Shown here: positions 31,108-41,551 of the stretch, piece after piece
Layout: each line of letters begins with the position of its first letter
How positions within the stretch are numbered: position 1 is the stretch's first letter
Source: Chaetomium olivaceum
Taxonomy: Eukaryota; Ascomycota; Sordariomycetes; Sordariales; Chaetomiaceae
Direction of reading: 5' to 3'
Length of the DNA: 64,000 nt
Assembly (NCBI GenBank): GCA_039881045.1
Contig: JAYWVB010000080.1
Location: forward strand, 1 to 64,000
Notes under the pieces: generated by a model
Databases searched by the model: none
What the model was told of the DNA's origin: nothing
What the model saw: only the letters and a program-made list of their open reading frames with translations
Translations under genes and position numbers: made by a program

Positions 31108-32713
31108 CTAGGCCGCCGCTTCCAGCTCGAGCCTCCTAGCCAAACTGTACATCGGCAGCCTTCCTGAGCCCATCAGCCATCCCAGGACCCTCCTCGTGAG
31201 CCGTGCTGTTGCAGGATCAATACCGTGCAGAACAGAGTAAAAGTCCCGTCGCGTTCGAATTCCAGCTCTCTCCCATCTTCGAGTCAGCGGTGGGGCCAAA
31301 CACCACACCACCAGGTGCTCGGCAGTCTCCCGTCCTTCGCCGCACTGGCAGGCGGGCGTTAGAATCTCTGGGACTCCTCGTGTAAACAGAAAGTCCCGTA
31401 GGCCTATTGCCCCCGTTCGGATCTGGACCAGCAGAGAACTCCTCGCCTTGGTGAGACCGTCGTGCCGTCTTAGGGTTTCCTCTCGGAATAGCGTCTCTCG
31501 CTGATGGTCAAAGTCGTCCGCTGGTCTGGTGATTGCTCTACCGTCCCGTTCCTTTAGCCACCTCGCTCTCCAGGCTTCCTCCGCTACCCTGTTTGTATCT
31601 ACAGCTCCCCCCGCCCAGCGCGCAATCGTGCTTGCGGCGTTCTCCACTGCCGTGGGCTCCCGCAGTCCCACTGTTCGCGGCCGGCCCCTGCCGCCGTCCC
31701 CCGACCGGAGTCTCTGCTGTATCTTGCGACAGGCGGTAAGAACGACGCTCCCTGCGGTCTTCTTGCCGCTCTGGCCGTCGTCTAAGTCGGTTCGCTGGAG
31801 CCTGGTTTCAAAGTCCGCAAGTCGCTTGTTGAGTGATACAGTTTGACTGGATCTGTTTGCAATATGCGGAAATAGTAGTAGTAAAGAAGGATGTCCATTT
31901 TTCAAGGTAGATCGCGATGGCTGCAGTGGAAGTAATTCCACGCGCAGCGGCACGCGATCCACCTTATCTAATCTAAGGTCAAAGCTACACAGGCTCATTT
32001 TTGTATCATTGAGGTATAGGTCCAACGGTGGCACCCACGCCTCCGTTTCAAGGTTGCGGATGGGAGTGTGCTTGAAGGCTCCCGTCACAATCCGCAAGCT
32101 TTTGTTCTGGGCCTTCCCGAGGGCCTTGGTGATGCCTTTCTTTACCGGCTCGCCTCCTACGTCCGTGGGGATGTGAAACGACGATGCGCCGTAGGCCAGC
32201 GCTGACCGGATGCACTTTGTGTACACTTCTCGCGCTTTAGCTAGCCCCAGTCCCCACGTCGTCGCCGCTAGCCTCGACAGGGCGTAGCTCTGGGTCTTCA
32301 GCTTCCTCTCCACCGCCGCAAGGTGGGCTTTCCAGTTGAGCTTCCGGTCTAGCCAGACTCCTAGAAACCTGGCAGACTCTTTTGGTCTGACGGGGCTGGT
32401 GCCTCTCCCTGGGTTGGTGAGTTCCAGCTGGTTCGTCCACTGCCCTCGTCCCTTGTTGAAATAAATTAGCTCGCTCTTTTCCGGGGCGAACTTCATCCCC
32501 CGACTGTCCGCCCATCGCATACATGTTTCCCACGCCGCCTCCAGTTGCCGGACATTGGCCTCGGGGTTTCGACCAAATACCAGGAGGTTGGTGTCATCCG
32601 CAAACCCCGTTATAGCCAAGTGAGGGTGCTCGTCTTTTAGCTGCTTGTATAATGAGGAAATATAGAGGATGAAGAGGACAGGGGAAAGCGGTGAGCCTTG
32701 GGGGACCCCTGCC
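31108..32713 (-). CDS. LINE subfamily 2 ORF2, 3' part
   Basis: Open from the truncation point to TAG 31108-31110 (about 535 codons). It includes the RT active site GFADDTNLLVFG, the thumb region with FLGVWLDRKLNWKAH, an in-frame insertion of 60 codons caused by the hairpin element at 31834-32008, and the C-terminal CXC...HX4C motif (CQCGEGRETAEHLVVWC). There is no start codon of its own and no endonuclease, so it is a dead fragment despite the open frame. Confidence 0.85.
31834..32008. mobile_element. 175-bp hairpin MITE inserted in frame
   Basis: Begins TGATACA and ends TGTATCA, flanked by the direct repeat TTGAG (31829-31833, 32009-32013). The sister LINE has one TTGAG at this site (TTGTTGAGGTATAG). 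With its 5-bp duplication it adds 180 bp, exactly 60 codons, without a stop in the RT frame. Internal stems: 31904-31916 with 31953-31965 (12 of 13 pairs) and GTGGAA (31926-31931) with TTCCAC (31936-31941). The family is unknown to me. Confidence 0.8.
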
Positions 32714-32776
32714 CAAATAATCTTATATAATTTCTAGTAAACCTATAGTATTCCTATTCTAAAGCTATTAATAAAA

Positions 32777-35700
32777 TTGCTGGCGTCGCTTCGTTCGTCA
32801 GTCGCGCGGCCCTTCGCTACGCTCCGGGGCGCTTCCTTCCTCTCTCCCGCTCCTGGCAATTTTTCTGTCCCTCTCCGGAGGACAATCCGGGTTAGACCTA
32901 GAGTTGAATACGGGAGCGACGAAGCGCCAATATCTGTCCGTCAGCCAACGACTCCATCTACTTGAGCTTCTTATCACACTTATACCAATCATTTCTACCA
33001 TCGTTCCAAGCGCTCATGCATCGACACTCTCGTCGTCGCTACTTATAAACCCACTTGACTCCTCTAAGGGATCCACCCCCGCCACAGCATCTAACGCCTG
33101 CAGTCGCCTGGTAGCGTAATCCAACAACTTCAACCCCATAGCTCGTGATGGTGTCTCGCGGTAGACCCTGCTGCGGTCGAAGGACCGCTCAAACATCAGC
33201 CCGCCGAGTGTCTTTACCCGCGAAACGGCCACGTAGGAGAGGCCAGAAGCAAACTCTGGCGCAGAGATATCGCAGACGACCTTGTCCCGGGTGATGCCTT
33301 GTGACTTGTGGACTGTGATCGCATAGCTGACCAACAGCGGGAACTGCTCTCTTGCACATGAGTTGGCGCCGACCATGAAGTCCTGCCGCACTCGGAGGAT
33401 GGGAACAACCAGCTTCTCTCCACTACGGAGCGGCTCCCCGTTTGGCATCGTGAAGGCCGGACCGTCGTAGTCATCGAAGGCCACCATGATGACCTCGGGC
33501 GGGTCTCGCAGCACGTCGGCACCTTCTTTCCAGGATATGTCGTAGACTGTGCCCTGTGCGCCGTTGACGAGCCCGACGTCGGCCCACAAATTCCGCGTCA
33601 GCATCACCCTGCAACCAACACACAAGGGCAAGCGCTTGGCCAAGTTGCCGGCATTTGATGATTCAACCCTCTCCGCACCAACACCCTCGTGCTTTGCCTC
33701 GACCTGAATGGCGGGGCTGTCTAGGCCAAGCATGTGTTGGTGGTTGTACTCGACGACCTGGGCCTTGGTGGGATAGATGCGAAGCGCATCAGCAAAGCTG
33801 TCAACCTCCTCGGGAGAGAGCTTGACAGAACACCTCGAAGCAAGGAGCTCCCAGGAGGGTACCGACACATCAGCCTTTCGCAGTTCTTCCAAGGCCCGCC
33901 GAAACGGGGCCTGGTCTTCGCCCAGCTGCCGCTGTATTGTGGTCAGAAACACCGACTTCTTGAATGAGAGGTACGCATTACGCCCGACAATCTCGATGTC
34001 CTTCAGGTCGTCGCCTGTAGAGTAAAGCGCCTTGTTGAGGACAGGAGGGAGCTGGAAGAAGTCTCCGATCAGAATGACACTGAGGCCGCCGAAAAACTCG
34101 TCGCGACACTCTGGGAACATCTCCCGCAGGCGCTGGTCGATCCACGCGAGGGTTTTAAGGCCCAGCATGCTCTTCTCGTCGATCACGAGGTAGTAAATGC
34201 CCCTAAACCGCCGCTGCAACGCGTTCAGAACTGTCGGGGTCTCGGAGAGCGGGCGGTAGTTGCCGTCGACGGGGAGCCGTAGCAGGGAATGCAGGGTCTG
34301 TCCCCCAATCTGGTGGCTTGCCACCCCAGTTGGGGCTGCCCTGACGATGGGGGAGCATCCGTCAACCAAAGCCGCCTCGGCCTGAAGGTGAGAAGATATT
34401 ACCTTCACCATGTACGACTTTCCAGTTCCGCCTCCTCCATCAACCTGTAGACGGAGTGGCGGAGGCTGACGACCTCGAAGCTTCGCTCTGAAATGACGCA
34501 TGACTGTGTCGTATACCCGCCGCTGCTCGGTGTTCAAGGTGTCCCGAGCTTCGAGAGGCAACCCTTCCACGTCGTAGTTACCCGGGGTGTCTCCGCGGAC
34601 TTGTGCCTAGTAGTCTCCGGTGATGAACCCCTCGTGGTAATAGCGAGCGATATGCGGTGCCCAGTTGTAGTTGACGTCGATATCTCGGCGGCCGAGCAGG
34701 TCGGCCTGTCCCTCGGCAAAATGCATATCGGGGACCTGCCGGGCCACTTCCTGCCAGTCCTCGAGGGTGGTGTCCCCAACACCCTCTCCGGGCTCGAACT
34801 CATCCTCGTCCGGCAATGGATCCGGCTCGTCGACAGTGCCGTAGTGGTCGTCTGGGTGGTTGTGGCGCTCGAGGCAGTACTGGTAAGCAGCAGCAGAGTT
34901 AGGAAACTGCCGATCGTCGACTTCAAGAAGCTCGGTAGACTCGCGATGCGGATGGTTGAGCAAGAGTTTGACGCGGCAGAAGTCGGAGAACTGCTGGTGG
35001 GAGCGGACCGGCTTGTACCGCGGAAAGTAGTTGAGCACCCTTGGCATTGTAGGAGGCTGCCATCTCGCCCATTTAACTGGGTTCCGCGCCTTGAAGTTCC
35101 AGTCTTGCAGGAACTCGAAGTAGGAAACGTCCTCCATCCAGTCAGGCCTCCGGAGATACTTGTCGTATGCTGTCTGAGACTCTTCGATATCACCCTCGGC
35201 CGTGATGTCGATTGGGCGAGTCTGCCTGTCACGGGGCCGGCAGTCGACGCTCTGCACTACTCGGCTATCCTCCTGGAGCGGTAGTCCCAGCAGGATATGG
35301 CAGATCTCCTGTGCGGAGTAGTCCCTCTCTCCGATCAGCTTGTTCATAAGCTTCGAGACGAAGGACACCATCGGGTTGTGGTCCGAGATGTGGGGAAGGA
35401 TGCTCTTGGCGATCTGCGCGTACGTGCTGGTCTGCGTTTCAGACTTGCTGCAGTATTTCGCAGCATAGTTGATCACAGCGTCCACACTCGTGCAGGGCGA
35501 GCAGTCGATGTTGGCCAGCCAGCAGAGAGCCACCAGTGGGTTGTACTGATTAAGGTGGGTGTCGTTACGCTCGGCCTCGAACGACCACCAGCCCTTCCCA
35601 GGTCTTTTGATGACCTCGGCATTCTCTCGAGTAGGGCGTGGGAACAGAAACCGACACGTGGGTACTGGTGGCGGCTGGTCTTCCGCAGCGGCCTGTTCTG

Positions 35701-38700
35701 CAGCCTCTCAAGCGCGCTCGGCGTCCCTCTTGGTCGCCCGCAGGCAGTAGGTCGTCGGACACTGATGTCGCTGACAGCGGTTGATGATTCGGTTCAACCA
35801 CTCCCAGGTGACATCCGTCTCCAGAGGGCCAACAGACAGAGGGTTACCCTCATCAGCACCTTGATCCCGCTGTGGGTTGACCGCTGTGATTTGATGACCC
35901 CAGACCCTCGCAAAGTGCGTTCTCGCCTCGGGAGTCGCCATATCAGGAGGGGGGCTTCCTTTAAACCAGTAGAGTCCATGGGAATGGCTGCTGCCGCGGC
36001 CTTGCCACTCGTACCGGCACCAGAAGTCGGCAAGGTTGAACTTCCTCTTGAGCACGATGTCCCTGAAGCGCGTGTTCCGCGAGTGGAAGTGCCAAGCCGC
36101 AATGTGCGGGTTCTCCCGCAGTAGCCGGCGGGCTTTGGCCATGCGCCTCGGCTCGTCGAGGGTCTTCCACTCCTCATACTCAGGCATGTGCTGGTAGAGG
36201 CTCTGCCAGTGTAAATCGGCCGGGCTTAGCGTGATGAAAGTGGACGGGACACCAATGCAGTGTGCGAAGGACTCGCACTCGCGACGCCGGCGGTACCAAA
36301 AGGGACGCGTGCCCTTGATGACACCAGCAAACCGAGAGATCCGGTTGAGGATGGCCTGGGCTTCGGGCTTGTCAGGGTCAGCAAGCGCCGCCTGTAGGGC
36401 TTCCTTCGTGAGAGCCATGCTATGACTCTTGCTAACGAAGAACTTGCTGTGGCCCCTGGCCTGGTGCCGCATCAGCGTATTTAGCGCGATGAACCGGAAG
36501 CTGTGGTGCCTGGCAAATCTGCCGTCCTCCCACTTCATCGCGTGTTGGATGTAATCCTGGTACGTGATGCTGCGCTGCCTGGGCTCAACGAAATCTGCAA
36601 CTCCCCAAGGAAATAATGTCGGGCACGCCAGGGACAAAAGGGCGTACTTCTGGTTAAATTCGTCCAGGGGAGTTCGGCGGAAGGATGGCATCTGAAGCTG
36701 GCGGGCAGCTTGGGGATTGACTGCCCGCAGGGGAACCTGCTCACCGGCCACGACGGGTCCGTCGCTAATCCGACCTTGAAGTTTGTTAAGTTCCGAGTCG
36801 TGGACCAGGAGATTAGGAACGGCGGCCTCATCAACGGCCTCGACGTTGTCGCCCTCCTCCTCGACGGGACCCATGTCTGTACGCAAACCATGTACATCCT
36901 CAACCTCGTGTATACTGAGTTCATCAAAGACGTTGCCGTCCTCTGGAGCAGGGAAAGGTTGTCGTGGTTCCATGTGAAATCCCTGTAACCAGGATGGTGG
37001 TCTGCTAGGAACCTCAGCCAGGCCTCGACTGCGGCTCGGCGAACGCGAAATCGGCTCCGAAACTGTCGAGTCATTTGCTCGACGCCTTCAGACCCGCGGG
37101 GGCGAAGGATGACAATATCCAGATCCCTTGGCAACAAGGGAAGCTCTGAATATGCCTTGCCAACGTCGCGCAAGAAGTGTACAACATGCCCACGATACTT
37201 GTATTGTTGACCTCGAACCTGAAACTCATTAGCCAGCAAGCCCCACCTCCAAAAGAAGCGCAACATACAGTGAAGACATTGACGCTAACATGAACACGGG
37301 CAATAAAGAGCTCCTCGAGCGGCTCCAATCGCGGCAATTCGGCGGGGACGGACCCGAAATCAAGGTGGTTCGCTGCCGAGAAGTAGAAGGGCTCATCCTG
37401 CCGCCTTTTATCGTCTTTGTCATGGCATCGTTTGCAAACGCCATCCGCCATCAACTTGATATCGAACCAGCGTTCCTTGCAACGGGGGCATCGCTGTATT
37501 CGTTCGGCAGCAAGCGCCTCGTCAAATTCGCGTTTGACCGCGATATCTTCAACTAATAGTGGCGCCTCTTGGTCATCGCCCGAGAACCGTGGACCCGGCT
37601 CGTCAAAGTCTCGGCGCGGTTGGTCAGCGTCGCGAGATGGCCTGCCAACTGGGTTGCGTGCAAGTCGAGGGCGTCCACGCTGGCCACCACGGCAACCACG
37701 GGACGCGCCAGGGCGTGAGAGTCGGGGGCGTCCACGCGGGCGGCCACGAGATTGTGACGACGATCTGGAGGGAGGAGAGCGGCGTTTGGGAAACTGCCCA
37801 AGCCGGGGCAACTGTGATGATCCAGGAGGCTGCGAACTGTTATCGTCGTCTCCTGTGCCATCTATGTCCTCCCTCGCCTGAGCCGAGGGAGGAAGGCCAT
37901 CCTCAGCATCCGCCGGCTGATGTTGGCGAAGCAAACCACTCAAGGTGGGGGTTTGAGATGGATCTTCACCATGGCGGCGCTGGACACGATGCTGTCGCTG
38001 GATCGCCGAAATCTGGGCACGACCAGCCGCCATCTCTGGCGTATCTGTATCGACACGTCCGCCCTCGTGGTACATGCTGGCAAGAACCCGGTGAGTAAGG
38101 TTTTGCCTCGGGACAAGATGTACTGCCTGGGACGGGGGAAGCGCAGAAGGCGCGCCACGGCCGATCGCGTTGAATACCGAAATTCTAGCTGCTGATGATG
38201 CAGCTGCCTGTTTCAATTTAGTAATAGGGAATAACGTAGAATAAACACACCAATATTCAACTTACAGATGCCCTTCGCCGGTCGCGGCATGCAAGACAAT
38301 CTGCAACAACCCTACTGTTGCCACGGCGATCATAAAACTGGTCAAGGGACTTCTCGACACCACAACTATGACACACCTTTTGTGTCAGCGCCGACGCACA
38401 GCCGTCCATCAAGACAGTAAAACCCGTCCATAACGGATAAATACTGAAGTCAAGCTGGACGAGAACAAAAGTGCGCAACGCAGGAGATGTAGAAGGATCG
38501 CGAGATGAAACTTCGCGTCGATGTTTGCGGCAACAAACAAGCGTTACCTGCGACTTTGGTGCAGGACTTGGCTATGATTGGGCATGAAGCGTATGCAGTC
38601 GGCTTTAGTAGGGGAGCGACGAATTGGGCAAAAGGTGGAGCGGAATTCTCACTAACCACTCCGCAGTTGTGGATAAGAGGGCTCCGCAATTCCTTATCAG

Positions 38701-38764
38701 TTTTTCGATATTTTTACATAGTAATTTCCTAGAGTTTGACAGGAAAATTGTCCTCCGGACAGGA
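32777..38764 (-). mobile_element. Helitron (rolling-circle transposon)
   Basis: The 5' end is at 38764, where the minus strand reads TTTTTA then TCCTGTCCGGAGG, fitting Helitron insertion after A with a 5' TC. The 3' end is not resolved; it lies near 32777 beyond a GC-rich, hairpin-prone stretch (32780-32870), and I could not find a CTRR followed by T. A 12-bp inverted repeat, CCGGAGGACAAT at 32875-32886 and its complement at 38747-38758, lies near both ends. It encodes one Rep-helicase gene. Confidence 0.75.
33014..38409 (-). pseudogene. Helitron Rep-helicase, two introns, three lesions
   Basis: From ATG 38409: an N-terminal CX2C...CX2C finger (CHSCGVEKSLDQF, CLAC), a GT-AG intron at 38208-38265 (58 bp), a basic low-complexity region and a second CX2C finger, a second intron at 37219-37268 (50 bp), then the Helitron-like N domain, the Rep region with the HUH motif in RGSSHSHGLYW and the tyrosines in YAAKYCSK, and a PIF1-type helicase (GGGGTGKS, 34430 region) ending at 33014. 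Lesions: one missing base near 36950, TGA at 35708-35710 and TAG at 34607-34609, the last two in one continuous frame. It would nick and unwind DNA for rolling-circle transposition; now inactive as read. Confidence 0.85.
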
Positions 38765-38804
38765 TAAAAATTAATTAACCTTTTATAGTAAAAAGTCTAG
38801 GATA

Positions 38805-40507
38805 ACGTATTTGCATAACGAGTGGCCCACCATAGCGAGTGGGCCACTTTTCCCGGACCTCAACCACTTTGTGTAAGTCAATTCAGCCACAACAGCTCAA
38901 ATCAATTGAAACTACTCGGAGTCACTGTCTTCAGACATCTCGCAAACTACTTGACATGTCCGCGCATTGTGGCCGGGCTTTCTTGCAGTTGCTGCAGAGC
39001 CGAATGCGTGGCCCACCCACTGTTATACAACCACTACTCCCAGACGTTTCCTCGCAGTCCTTATCACCAAGTCCCCGGTCAGCCATCAAACCCTTTGCCT
39101 CTTGTAAACTAAGTGATCCTCCTTCCTGCAGACGGGTTTTCTTTGTCCTACGGCGCTTGCTTAGTCGCTCATTTGCTGTACGAAGTTCCTGGGCCTCAGC
39201 TCGGAGTAACACCATTTCATGTGCCAATTTTGAGATGCTCTTGGCCTGCAAGTCGATGATGTCGAAAATGTGAGTCGGAGAGCTACCTTGATGGTTCTCG
39301 ATCTTCCGCTTGAGAGTGATGGAGCTCTTGGTCGCGTCGTACGCATTGGATGGGGTCTTCAGGGCCCAAGTCGAGGCTGTTCCGGGACGCGAGTTTGGAG
39401 GAGATGGGGTAAGTGGCTTAGGGTCGAGGCAAGAAACTACCAATTCAGGGTCAAAAGGAACAAAGCCAATTGCTCTAAAGCCCGCTCGTATATTGTTCGC
39501 TGTGAAGGAAGCGTGAAATGCCTCGACAAACGCGTCGAAGAAGTCTGGCCTTACAGAAATCTTCGAAGTCGACCGAGTGGTGGCTTTCGTGGCCGTCAAG
39601 GATGAGCAGTCGATACACCCCTCTCGTACGGCGTTTGGTAGCCTGGTCGAAATGTTTTAGCCAATCGAGGCCAATCTCATTTGTTGTCCAGCCATTTTCG
39701 CTTGTGTGGACTCTCCATTCGGGCTGGAACCGGCTGTCCTGGTACCAAGGGAGGAGGTGGTTTTTCCCCTTGACGACAAAGTACGGCGGCACGACCCAGC
39801 CATCCGCACATACAGCTTGGATCACCGTAACCCACTCTCGATTACCAGGCTGCTTTGTGCGAGGCCGCCCACGTTGCTCGGAGCTCGTCACGACCTTTGC
39901 ACTCGAAAGCATGCCCATCTGGAACCCAGTCTTGTCGAAGTTGTAGATATCCCCCGCTTGGATCGCGTATTTGTCGATTACGTTGCGTACGAGCCGAAAC
40001 CACGCGTTTACCACGTCGGGACCTTCGCATTGGGCTCTCTTGTAATCGATTCGGCGTCGGAAACGCGTTGTAACCTTGGAATGTCGCTTTACGAAACCGT
40101 TTGCCCATCGGGGTCCGACGGGCGACGCGCCGCGTGCGGCCCAAAGGCGATCGGCCATTTCTCAAAGGTCGGAGAGCTGGGGCTGAAATCCTCGCGCATC
40201 AAGGTCGAGTACCCTCTCAAGAAGGACTTGTTCTTCGAAGTCGGTCAATTTTCGAAGGTTGGCTGGTATTTCGGGTCGTGGTTGCTTTCCAGCGCGTCGA
40301 TGTTGAAGCGAGCTTCGCGGAATCTCGTAGATTGTAGCAGCCTTCCGTACGGAAAGTTTAGGGTCTTTCTTAAGAGCTTCAAGCGCAAGGATTATACGAC
40401 TCTCTTTTGGAAGAGGTTGCATTTTGTATTGTGAAGGAAATGCGTTATGAAGTTGGGAGGTTGCAAAAGGAAGAAGAAAAAGTGGCCCACTCGTTATGCA
40501 AGTACGT
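38805..40507 (-). mobile_element. Pogo-like element F' (internally deleted)
   Basis: 1,703 bp with TA borders (38803-38804, 40508-40509). Tips read ACGTA(C/T)TTGCATAACGAGTGG; the 17-bp motif occurs twice at the left tip (38815-38847) and once at the right. The right half is nearly identical to element F. Confidence 0.9.
38931..40422 (-). pseudogene. Transposase remnant of element F'
   Basis: From ATG 40422: the HTH (SVRKAATIYEIPRSSL), a TGA after QLSDL identical to that of F, then the catalytic region with NFDKTGF and LLILDGHESH, up to FEDFCKA. There it joins sequence that normally lies about 60 codons further on, so the third catalytic Asp is absent. The C-terminal half continues in another frame to a zinc knuckle (CSNCKK...GHNARTC, 38954-38996) that has one extra base inside it. 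It cannot code for an active enzyme and must have moved in trans. Confidence 0.85.
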
Positions 40508-40509
40508 TA

Positions 40510-41039
40510 TTACAAAAGTAAAAATACTAGAAACTCTTAATACCCAAGAGTAGTATGTTGGAATAACTAGATTTTTCTAGAAATCTATTCTCTAATATTA
40601 GTGAAAGGTCTAGGTACTAGAAGATCGTAAGGTAAAGTAAATGGTATAATACTAATTAGTAAATGAAAACTTATTAGAAAATACTATATATATTAGTAAC
40701 TAGATGTATACTAATTAATAGTAAGTAATAGATTTTTAATATCTCTTAGAGATAACTAAGTAAAACTATATATCTAATTTACTAGAATAAAACTTATTTA
40801 GTCTTCCTTAAAATCTATATAGTAAAGAAGGAAATTAATATTATAGAATTCTATTTAAACCAAACTAACTGGTATAAAGCTAGAATACTACTATACTATA
40901 TTTAACCTATCCTTTACCCTAGCTACTAGTTACCTACCTTTCAAACGTACTAGTATTAGCCTACTAAACTAGAAGTTATAGATTTAATATAGGTATAATA
41001 AAACCTAAGGATATAAATCCAATTATTAGAGAAGCCTAT
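40510..41039. other. TA-rich relic, no gene seen
   Basis: 530 bp of RIP-like DNA right of F'. Many TpA steps, no open frame of note. Confidence 0.6.
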
Positions 41040-41100
41040 TATTAATAATAATATTTCTCTACACCGATATACCCGTAGGCGTGCCGGTCCCTTAACTATT
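41040..41100 (-). mobile_element. Short LINE 3' tail
   Basis: AAT repeats followed by CTACACCGATATACCCGTAGGC-type sequence; the conserved GGCGTGCCGGTCCCTTAA tail of the LINE families in reverse orientation. Only about 60 bp is present, like the insertion at 11716. Confidence 0.7.
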
Positions 41101-41551
41101 AATTTGGTTTATTATCCCTCTCGTTAACTAGTAATCTATTAGTATAATAATAGGCTTCTAGAGGTAGTATAGTTGGAGTATATTATACTTAGAAGCTACA
41201 AGGCTATCGGTTTAAATCTAGCCTCCCTTACCCATTTTTCGAATTTAATCAATTTAGAGAATAGTTATACTAACTTGAAGGACTCCCGAGGAATAACCGT
41301 CGTCTCAGGGGTTAGGGGGTTAGGTCCCCTTTAACCGAAACAACGAATCGGGAAAAACTATATAACTCGAAGCGGAAAAACCCGAGTGCTAGGAGCTGGG
41401 GCGGAGTACTAAGAAAAGCCTAGGGTTATATCGGTAGCCTAATAAAAGTGGAAATCTATAGAGGGTAAGCTCTATATATAGTATACCGACCTAGAATAAC
41501 GTATTAGGAACGGTTGAATGAGGAGCTGAAGGAGCGGGGGAAAAAGGATAG
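41101..41551. other. Unassigned segment with a tRNA-like head
   Basis: Unlike the flanking TA-rich DNA, about 41270-41550 is of moderate GC content. It has no long ORF. At its left is a pair of pol III-type boxes (see 41165-41219) and at its right a purine-rich stretch (GGAGCGGGGGAAAAAGG). It could be a decayed SINE or the end of an unrecognised element. Confidence 0.35.
41165..41219 (+). promoter_or_regulatory. tRNA-like A box and B box (degenerate)
   Basis: TAGTATAGTTGG (41165-41176) fits the A-box consensus TRGYNNARNNGG; GGTTTAAATCT (41209-41219) is a B box with C-to-T changes, 32 nt downstream. A full cloverleaf does not fold convincingly, so this is not called a tRNA gene. Confidence 0.35.

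Larger units (their letters stand above)
30930..32714 (-). mobile_element. LINE subfamily 2, 5'-truncated in RT
   Basis: A GC-richer relative of the two LINEs to its left. Its 3' tail (CGTGCCGGACCCTCAGC plus ATT repeats) resembles theirs. It is truncated at RT motif AGVPQGSP (32714), then 62 bp of AT-rich DNA separates it from the Helitron. Confidence 0.85.

Noticed and set aside
32700..32800. A clear Helitron 3' CTRR terminus
   Set aside because: No CTRR followed by T was found in a position consistent with the GC-rich hairpin stretch, so the end is left open.
34493..36124. Long plus-strand ORFs (34493-35284, 35297-36124)
   Set aside because: They lie antisense to the Helitron Rep-helicase gene and have no recognisable domains; shadows of a GC-rich coding region.
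39706..40434. Plus-strand ORF of 242 codons in element F'
   Set aside because: Antisense shadow of the transposase; the same shadow occurs in element F in reverse.
41158..41235. Functional tRNA gene
   Set aside because: Boxes A and B are present but acceptor, anticodon and T stems do not pair well.
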